From Gammaproteobacteria bacterium RIFCSPHIGHO2_12_FULL_38_11 (lineage in GTDB: Bacteria; Pseudomonadota; Gammaproteobacteria; Coxiellales; Coxiellaceae): a stretch of 10,254 nucleotides of DNA. Under the pieces are notes generated by a model. The model saw nothing but the letters and a program-made list of their open reading frames with translations, did not search any database and was not told where the DNA came from. The DNA lies in NCBI GenBank assembly GCA_001801515.1, contig MGXX01000006.1, forward strand, positions 1 to 10,254, read 5' to 3'. Made by a program: the position numbers and the translations under genes. Positions 1 to 4,165 of the stretch are shown here, one piece after another; position 1 is the stretch's first letter; each line of letters opens with the position of its first letter.

Positions 1-2
1 GA

Positions 3-1253
3 CAAGTTAAAGCAAAATTCATTACTGGTTTATCTGCTACAGTGGCGCGCAAAGATGGCCGTCATCCCATTATCACTATGCGTTGTGGTCCAGTACGATA
101 TCAAGTTAATGCTAAAGAACAAGCTGCTTTACACCCATTTGAGCACACTGTTTTAGTGCAACCTACTAGTTTTCGTCCTTTCAAACCCATAGACGATAAT
201 CTTCGCATTCAATTTCAAGACCTTTATGAAGAATTAATAGTTGATGCTGAACGCAATCACTTAATATGCAGAGATATTATTCTATCTATTCAAAATAATC
301 GTTCGCCCATTGTGTTAACAGAACGCAATGAGCATTTAGATCGTTTACACGAACTCCTAATACCACATATTAAGCATGTTATTGTATTGCGTGGTGGAAT
401 GAGTGCTAAAAAAATTAAAAATGCAATTGATCGAATAAAAGAAATTCCTGAAAATGAAGGTCGTGTTTTGCTGGCAACTGGCCGTTTTATCGGCGAGGGA
501 TATGATGATCCACGTTTAGACACACTGTTTCTTACACTTCCAGTTTCTTGGCGTGGTACTATTGCGCAATATGTAGGACGGCTACATCGTCTGCATGATC
601 ACAAAAAAGAAGTGCAAGTCTATGACTACGCTGATCTAAATGTACCGATGCTCGAACGAATGTTCAATCGACGGTGTCGTGCTTATGAAGCAGTCGGATA
701 CAAAATTTTTCTTCCCGCTAGTGCCACACCTGGTTGGCCCTCTGAAGTTCCACTACCAGTAGATCCTAAATGGAAAGCAGATTATTCAGCAACTGTTAAG
801 CGATTAATTCGTGATGGTATTGATTGCCCATTAGCAAAATTATTTGTACAAGTTACCTCGTCAACAATTTTAGAAAAAGAAGGCATCTATCACGCACGAA
901 GTGCTACTGAAGCTTTCCTATATCGCCGTCTTGCAACTATGCCAGAAACATCTGATCGTTTTCACCTGAATGTAGAATTAGCCATTCCCTTTGATGGCTT
1001 AGGACGCATGGAAGTTGATTTACTTTGTACCAATCCGCGTATTGCCATTGAAATTGACGGCGCACAGCATCTTGGTGATGCAGATGCGTACAGGCGCGAT
1101 AGAAGGAAGGATGCTCTATTGCAAGAGAACGGCTATATGGTATTAAGATTTTTAGCAGAAGATGTTGGTAAATATCTTAATAACGTTTTAGACACCATTC
1201 TTCGCGCTATATCTAGAGGTGAGAACAATAAATTAATCCAAGCGGAGAGATAA
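3..1253 (+). CDS. Superfamily 2 helicase fused to a Vsr/DUF559-type nuclease (C-terminal 416 codons, 5' end outside window)
   Basis: The frame is open from the first complete codon at position 3. The GTG at 42 is not the real start, because the codons before it read TGLSATVARK, which contains helicase motif III (SAT at 33-41). The gene therefore begins left of the window, where the Walker A and DEAD motifs must lie. Counting codons from position 3, motif V is ATGRFIGEGYD (158-168) and motif VI is QYVGRLHR (189-196), so the second RecA lobe is complete. The last ~110 residues form a PD-(D/E)XK-like nuclease of the DUF559/Vsr type: E337, D339, then EIDG (E350, D352) and QH (355-356), ending in the family-typical NGYMVLRF. 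Likely role: ATP-driven DNA translocation with cleavage in phage or plasmid defence. I recall close relatives encoded with archaeo-eukaryotic primase-like domains in TOTE-type conflict systems, but that upstream part cannot be seen here. No obvious terminator follows. Confidence 0.85.
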   Translation, partial: QVKAKFITGLSATVARKDGRHPIITMRCGPVRYQVNAKEQAALHPFEHTVLVQPTSFRPFKPIDDNLRIQFQDLYEELIVDAERNHLICRDIILSIQNNRSPIVLTERNEHLDRLHELLIPHIKHVIVLRGGMSAKKIKNAIDRIKEIPENEGRVLLATGRFIGEGYDDPRLDTLFLTLPVSWRGTIAQYVGRLHRLHDHKKEVQVYDYADLNVPMLERMFNRRCRAYEAVGYKIFLPASATPGWPSEVPLPVDPKWKADYSATVKRLIRDGIDCPLAKLFVQVTSSTILEKEGIYHARSATEAFLYRRLATMPETSDRFHLNVELAIPFDGLGRMEVDLLCTNPRIAIEIDGAQHLGDADAYRRDRRKDALLQENGYMVLRFLAEDVGKYLNNVLDTILRAISRGENNKLIQAER

Positions 1254-1313
1254 AAAATTGGCGGTATTATGGCAGAAAAACAAGGAATTTTTCCGCCCTT
1301 ATTCTTACATCCT

Positions 1314-1403
1314 CTACATAACTCTAGCGAAAAGATTCGCACAAGCGCGGCCGATACCACTGCCAGCTCCTGTTATGAGGGCTACTTTTCATTTGAGATC
1401 AGA
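1314..1403 (-). pseudogene. Short-chain dehydrogenase N-terminal remnant
   Basis: On the minus strand this stretch reads SDLK-stop-KVALITGAGSGIGRACA and continues NLFAR. That is the N-terminus of the short-chain dehydrogenase/reductase family, with the NAD(P)-binding TGxxxGIG motif intact. A TGA (1389-1391) sits where the family normally has Gly before KVALITG, which fits a GGA to TGA change. The match stops after FAR and the frame ends at a TAG (1314-1316). Only about 25 of the usual ~250 codons remain, so this is a dead fragment. Its presence suggests that an ordinary metabolic gene was broken when the island formed. Confidence 0.65.
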
Positions 1404-1440
1404 TAAGACCACGAAAAAGTGTACCCTGACAGAAAGGTAT

Positions 1441-1480
1441 AGCAATATAACTAAATATAACTTATAATAACCAAATATAA
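1441..1480. repeat. Four tandem 10-bp repeats upstream of the toxin-antitoxin operon (probable operator)
   Basis: Four consecutive decamers fill 1441-1480: agcaatataa, ctaaatataa, cttataataa and ccaaatataa, with consensus roughly CYAAATATAA. The units are exactly one helical turn long, so equivalent bases face the same side of the helix. The array ends at the ribosome binding site of the toxin gene (AAGGA, 1479-1483, six bases before the ATG at 1490). A TATAAT (1463-1468) inside unit three could be the -10 box, but no good -35 box is visible. Since the operon encodes an XRE-type antitoxin, the array is a plausible autoregulatory operator; that role is inferred. Confidence 0.5.
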
Positions 1481-1489
1481 GGATTTTAA

Positions 1490-1750
1490 ATGCGCTACAC
1501 ATTGCTCATAAAGAAACAGGCTAAAAAGACATTACAAAGCTTGGCTAGGACAGACCGTAATCGGATTGCTGAAAAAATTACATTGTTAGGAGAGAATCCT
1601 GACAATCCAATTTTAGATATTAAGCCGTTACAAGGTGAGCCTTATTATCGATTACGTGTTTGGCAATGGCGCATTATTTTGGACAAGGATGACGAAGTGA
1701 AAATTATTGCTATAGAAAAAATCAAACCACGCGGAGGCGCTTACAAATGA
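1490..1750 (+). CDS. RelE/ParE-superfamily toxin
   Basis: This 86-residue basic protein has the usual size of RelE-family toxins, which are mRNA interferases acting on ribosome-bound mRNA, or gyrase poisons in the ParE branch. Family features include the basic N-terminus (YTLLIKKQAKKTLQ), a helical segment around residues 20-35, and the strand pattern YYRLRVWQWRIILDKDDEV at about 52-70. It ends in IEKIKPRGGAYK, which I associate with RelE toxins paired with XRE antitoxins. The start is supported by AAGGA six bases upstream. The stop overlaps the antitoxin start (ATGA, 1747-1750), indicating translational coupling. The toxin-first order is like HigBA. The reading frame is intact, unlike many neighbours. 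Confidence 0.85.
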   Translation: MRYTLLIKKQAKKTLQSLARTDRNRIAEKITLLGENPDNPILDIKPLQGEPYYRLRVWQWRIILDKDDEVKIIAIEKIKPRGGAYK

Positions 1751-2067
1751 CCTTACAAATTATAAAATCAATAGATGGGAAAGCAGAATATGTTTTACTA
1801 CCCTTCAATGTCTACAATGCGTTACGTGACGAAATTGAAGAAGCTTTAAAGAAAAAATATAGTGGTGAAGACTATGTGCCCTTTGAATTAACTGATTATG
1901 TAGATAACCCTGTTGCTCTTGCTCGCATTAATACTGGCATCACGCAAAAGGAATTAGCAAAACGCATGGATGTCGCCCAAGCTTACATCAGCAAACTTGA
2001 AGCTCAGAGCAAAGTCACCGCTAAAGTTTTAAAAAAAGTAAAAGCAGCGATTGAGAGCAAAAAATAA
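1747..2067 (+). CDS. XRE-family helix-turn-helix antitoxin
   Basis: This 106-residue protein has two parts. The N-terminal ~55 residues (with YVLLPFNVYNALRDEIEEAL) probably bind the toxin. The C-terminal part, about residues 58-95, is an XRE/Cro-C1 helix-turn-helix with the family pattern ITQKELAKRMDVAQAYISKLE. It would neutralise the upstream RelE-type toxin and repress the operon, probably by binding the 10-bp repeats at 1441-1480; the binding site is inferred. The ATG overlaps the toxin stop by four bases. No strong terminator follows, only an A/T-only hairpin across the stop codon. Confidence 0.85.
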   Translation: MTLQIIKSIDGKAEYVLLPFNVYNALRDEIEEALKKKYSGEDYVPFELTDYVDNPVALARINTGITQKELAKRMDVAQAYISKLEAQSKVTAKVLKKVKAAIESKK

Positions 2068-2122
2068 ATGTTTTTTTGAGCATCACAATTGTCATTTCCG
2101 TCACCGATTTACGAGAATAACG

Positions 2123-2230
2123 ATGAGTAATTTTACAGATACATACATTAAAGCACTAAAACCCAAAACAGCTCGATATGAAGAAATAAAGCGTGAACTG
2201 AAACAACTTAAGCATGATCTGAAAGAATAA
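2123..2230 (+). pseudogene. Tyrosine integrase N-terminal stub
   Basis: A 35-codon frame begins MSNFTDTYIKALKPKTARYE. This matches the start of phage and island tyrosine recombinases with an N-terminal arm-DNA-binding (DUF4102-like) domain, which typically open LTDTxIKxxKPxxKxYxxxDG. After TARYE the similarity ends: the remaining residues are a charged helix (EIKRELKQLKHDLKE) and then TAA, with no catalytic domain. It therefore looks like an integrase gene cut off or scrambled shortly after its start. The upstream GAG (2113-2115) is a weak ribosome binding site. It could be expressed as a 35-residue peptide, but no function can be claimed. It suggests the island once integrated by site-specific recombination. 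Confidence 0.5.
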
Positions 2231-2270
2231 AAAACCCGTCGGGTGCGCATTGTTAAGAGGCGTGACGGGT
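2229..2270 (-). terminator. Probable intrinsic terminator, minus strand
   Basis: ACCCGTC (2234-2240) and GACGGGT (2264-2270) form a perfect 7-bp inverted repeat around a 23-base loop. On the minus strand the stem is followed directly by a T-run (the A's at 2229-2234). No T-run follows on the plus strand, so the orientation is minus. The loop is long for a classical terminator, and the transcript it would end is not obvious, since only an unidentifiable open stretch (2303-2416) lies upstream on that strand. Confidence 0.4.
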
Positions 2271-2492
2271 GTTGTTAGCCACAGTATAGCAGCAGCTTTT
2301 CGTCATACAAGCTCTTCGTATCCTCTCCATATCTCAGGGTAATTCCCATATTTTCTCGAACTCGTAATGTCTACTATTAATTTATACTTATCATGCTGAC
2401 ACCCTAAAAAATATTTTCACTTTTTGCAAAATAAAGTTTGGCAGGCTTTTTCGCTGAAATTTTAAAAATCACACGCATGAGAACAATGAGTC

Positions 2493-2524
2493 AGGCGCCC
2501 TTTTTAAGGCGCCTAGCGAGCGCC
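2493..2524. repeat. Overlapping inverted repeats (GGCGCC core)
   Basis: AGGCGCC (2493-2499) pairs perfectly with GGCGCCT (2508-2514) across an 8-base A/T loop. The right arm can alternatively pair as GGCGC (2508-2512) with GCGCC (2520-2524). The two hairpins are mutually exclusive. No T-run directly follows on either strand, so this is not a clear terminator. A protein-binding site, a mobile-element end or a relic are all possible. Confidence 0.4.
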
Positions 2525-2572
2525 TAATCTGCTTTCTCTTTTTTGTGAATACTCACCCCTGCGCTCGTTTGT

Positions 2573-2616
2573 TTTTATTCGGCATGTCGCATGCCTGCGC
2601 CTAAAAAAGAATAAAA
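2573..2616. repeat. Nested inverted repeat
   Basis: An outer perfect 8-bp inverted repeat, TTTTATTC (2573-2580) and GAATAAAA (2609-2616), encloses an inner hairpin GGCATG-TCG-CATGCC (2581-2595). The inner hairpin begins on the base next to the left outer arm, so the structure is asymmetric. It may be a recombination or replication-associated site or the end of a small non-autonomous element; nothing decides between these. Confidence 0.4.
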
Positions 2617-2766
2617 TAAACTTGTGTTATCATTTGTTATCTTAATTTATAAGGAACCAAAAGATAATTCTTCGCGATATACGATGAATGGCATCACCCA
2701 TTTTGGCTGAAAGATCAAACGCAATTACCGCCATTTCCTTTTTGAAAGAGCGCTTACAGTTCCAAC

Positions 2767-3003
2767 CTATTTTGACAAATGTTCCGCCACCCATGTTTTA
2801 ATAAGCGCCGTACGCGTCACGCCAATTTTAGCAGCTTCTATGTCGAGCTCATGTAAAATAGTTTTTGGAAAATCAATGCTAATACGTTGCATAGGGTAAC
2901 GCACTTTAACTGACTTTAAATCTAAATGTTCCGTAATATCGCCTTTTTCAAAGGCAGCATCGAGTTTTGATGCTTTAATTTTTTTATGTTTTGATGTAGT
3001 CAT
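2767..3003 (-). CDS. brnA: BrnA-type ribbon-helix-helix antitoxin
   Basis: This 78-residue protein has a lysine-rich, disordered-looking N-terminus and a C-terminal ribbon-helix-helix region (about residues 38-76, QRISIDFPKTILHELD then IEAAKIGVTRTALIKTW). That is the CopG/BrnA layout. BrnA antitoxins bind the BrnT ribonuclease and, as a complex, repress their own promoter. The ATG (3001-3003) lies inside the end of the BrnT frame with a 20-base overlap, and GAGGAG about 12 bases upstream serves as the ribosome binding site, so translation is coupled to BrnT. The antitoxin frame is intact although its toxin is frameshifted, leaving it an apparently orphaned antitoxin and possible repressor. 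Confidence 0.75.
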   Translation of the reverse strand: MTTSKHKKIKASKLDAAFEKGDITEHLDLKSVKVRYPMQRISIDFPKTILHELDIEAAKIGVTRTALIKTWVAEHLSK

Positions 3004-3252
3004 AATATATTTTCTCCTCTGATTTTCTACTGCGTCGCGCAGAAATGATCCTCATTGCCGGGCCTCTTGTAGTAAAAATACATGAATATAGTTTTCCATC
3101 TATTTTGCCAATAATCATTGAACGCGGTTCATCTACAGTTTTTGCTTCAATCTCAACGGCCGGAACAAACCATAATATCTTCACTTGGCTAAAGGCAATA
3201 CCATGCTTTAGTTGATTGGCTACGATTTCTTTTCATCATATTCAAATTTCAT
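2984..3252 (-). pseudogene. brnT: BrnT-type toxin with a frameshift after codon 10
   Basis: BrnT toxins are ~90-residue RelE-fold ribonucleases beginning like MKFEYDEKKS and containing NQLKHGI near the start. Here the ATG at 3252 gives MKFEYDEKKS and then an immediate TAG (3220-3222). Shifting by one base at that point restores VANQLKHGIAF followed by the rest of the family pattern, including DEPRSMIIGKIDGKLYS and MRIISARRSRKSEEKIYYD. One missing base near 3222 (for example TCG-CTA becoming TCG-TA) explains the break. A GTG at 3184 could start a 66-residue C-terminal piece, which lacks the N-terminal strand and first helix. The gene overlaps brnA by 20 bases, as expected for this operon. Confidence 0.75.
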
Positions 3253-3258
3253 GTATTT

Positions 3259-3287
3259 ATTGTACTAAAAAGGCATGATTTTTGCAA
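3259..3287 (-). promoter_or_regulatory. Promoter of the brnT-brnA operon
   Basis: On the minus strand TTGCAA (3282-3287) and TACAAT (3259-3264) are separated by 17 bases, a good sigma-70 match. The expected transcription start, about seven bases after the -10 box, falls at or next to the A of the brnT ATG (3252). The mRNA would then be leaderless or nearly so, consistent with the absence of a Shine-Dalgarno sequence before that ATG. BrnT-BrnA complexes normally repress this kind of promoter. Confidence 0.55.
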
Positions 3288-3330
3288 ATTATATCTCTTC
3301 CATTGAAAACATCGCGCGCAAAATTCAATC

Positions 3331-4029
3331 CAAAACATGATCAAGCTGCTTTTGTCATCTACTAGAAATTCATTATAGGTATTTGCCATAACCAACGAAA
3401 CCACCATCTCTGATGGCAATGTATTTGGCCTGATGGTTCTCAGCCATGTTCCAAAATTTTTTCAGACTGTTTTATGAGTGTAAATAGACAGGTACTGCAG
3501 TAACCCTTGTGCGATAAATCCCAATAACATAAATAAAGCGAATCCCTTCGTGAATTTGCCCCGCCAATGGAATCGCAAAGTAGGTGCCCAATCCCCTAGC
3601 CAGAATTGACAAGGCCTGAATCGAGTGTCCCATAATGTATTCTGCCTTGCTGTTTGATTCAGATTCCTGATGCAGCCATTTGACGCCAGGCATCTTTTTT
3701 CCTTCCTTTCCAATCTTGATACCATCACCGGCAATGATGCAGCGGCCATTGATGCGAATAATGGTGGAGCTAAACTTGCCGAAGACGATATTGATCCAGA
3801 TGGACTGAAGCATTTCAAGATTGACCGCAGTCGAGTTAAAAAAATTCAGCATGCTCGTATAATGAATGGATGTCACACCGGCGCCACGTGCAAGGCTTGT
3901 GACACCCAGCGAATCAAACTTGATTGTAAACCCAATTAGAATGGCTACAAACCAAAAAAAGGTTCTTTTTCTACTGCAAACTAACGTAAGCTGATTGCCT
4001 AACTCCAGCCAGGCACTCCATAGTCCCAT
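3331..4029 (-). pseudogene. DDE transposase pseudogene, internally deleted
   Basis: The start is good: ATG at 4029 with GAGGAAG upstream. Residues 1-162 resemble the N-terminal half of a DDE transposase (IS4-like in the broad sense). They include TSMLNFFNSTAV, then the first catalytic aspartate in IIAGDGIKIGKEGKK (D102), followed by the conserved LHQESESNSK and YIMGHS blocks, ending PLAGQIHEG near 3544. Beyond this the match jumps to another frame, LLGFIAQGLLQYLS then HKTV, a TGA stop (3462-3464, where Trp is expected), and KNFGTWLRTIRP to VDDKSS. That is the C-terminal end of the same protein. The middle, with the second Asp and the Glu, is missing. Deletion, frameshift and stop together make it non-functional. 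No terminal inverted repeats were identified. Confidence 0.7.
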
Positions 4030-4095
4030 GCGATTTTTCTTCCTCGTTTGAAGTTTTTATTTCCCTGCAAAACAAACATGAGTAGACGAAATATT

Positions 4096-4126
4096 TATAA
4101 TCGTTACAATAAAGTCCGTTTAACGA
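4096..4126 (+). promoter_or_regulatory. Possible promoter and operator of the SNF2 gene
   Basis: TATAAT (4096-4101) and TACAAT (4105-4110) lie 55-70 bases before the SNF2 start, but neither has a convincing -35 box. A perfect inverted repeat TCGTTA (4101-4106) and TAACGA (4121-4126) starts on the last base of the first box and overlaps the second. It would be well placed to control transcription by a bound protein or a leader hairpin. This is weak evidence beyond the symmetry itself. Confidence 0.3.
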
Positions 4127-4165
4127 CTGACGATCAAAAATCTTACAAATATTAAGAGCTATATT

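Larger units (their letters stand above)
2271..2766. other. Gene-poor stretch with palindromes
   Basis: No supported gene lies here. Both strands contain short open stretches, but none has both a start and a recognisable family pattern. The region is AT-rich with GC-rich islands of dyad symmetry at 2493-2524 and 2573-2616, listed separately. A pair of similar words (gttatcattt, gttatcttaa) lies near 2625-2645 before the A/T-rich sequence at 2650. It may be the scar of a deleted mobile segment, because it sits between an integrase stub and a damaged toxin-antitoxin locus. Confidence 0.4.

Noticed and set aside
1260..1297. GGCGG/CCGCC inverted repeat just after the helicase-nuclease stop, as a terminator
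   Set aside because: The loop is 28 bases and no T-run follows the right arm, although an inner GAAAAA/TTTTTC pairing exists.
1258..1467. A 69-codon plus-strand frame after the helicase-nuclease gene
   Set aside because: It is the complement of the dehydrogenase remnant; its ARPIPLPAPV stretch is the reverse reading of the TGAGSGIG motif. It has no convincing start or family match.
2058..2078. CAAAAAA/TTTTTTG hairpin across the antitoxin stop codon as a terminator
   Set aside because: The stem is almost purely A/T and overlaps coding sequence; too weak to call.
2303..2416. Minus-strand open stretch of 38 codons (…ITSSRKYGNYPEIWRGYEELV)
   Set aside because: The composition looks protein-like and a minus-strand terminator follows, but there is no start codon and I recognise no family.
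2640..2766. Short frames on both strands (plus MASPILAERSNA…, minus MAVIAFDLSAKM…)
   Set aside because: The two readings overlap antisense, neither has a proper ribosome binding site or a recognised family, and nothing favours one over the other.
3373..3447. A 24-codon minus-strand frame (MAENHQAKYIAIRDGG…) that looks like a DUF5678-type protein
   Set aside because: It is a shadow of the transposase C-terminus, which reads KNFGTWLRTIRP in the neighbouring frame and fits the transposase context better.
3670..3939. An 89-codon plus-strand frame
   Set aside because: It is antisense to the conserved transposase catalytic segment and has no features of its own.
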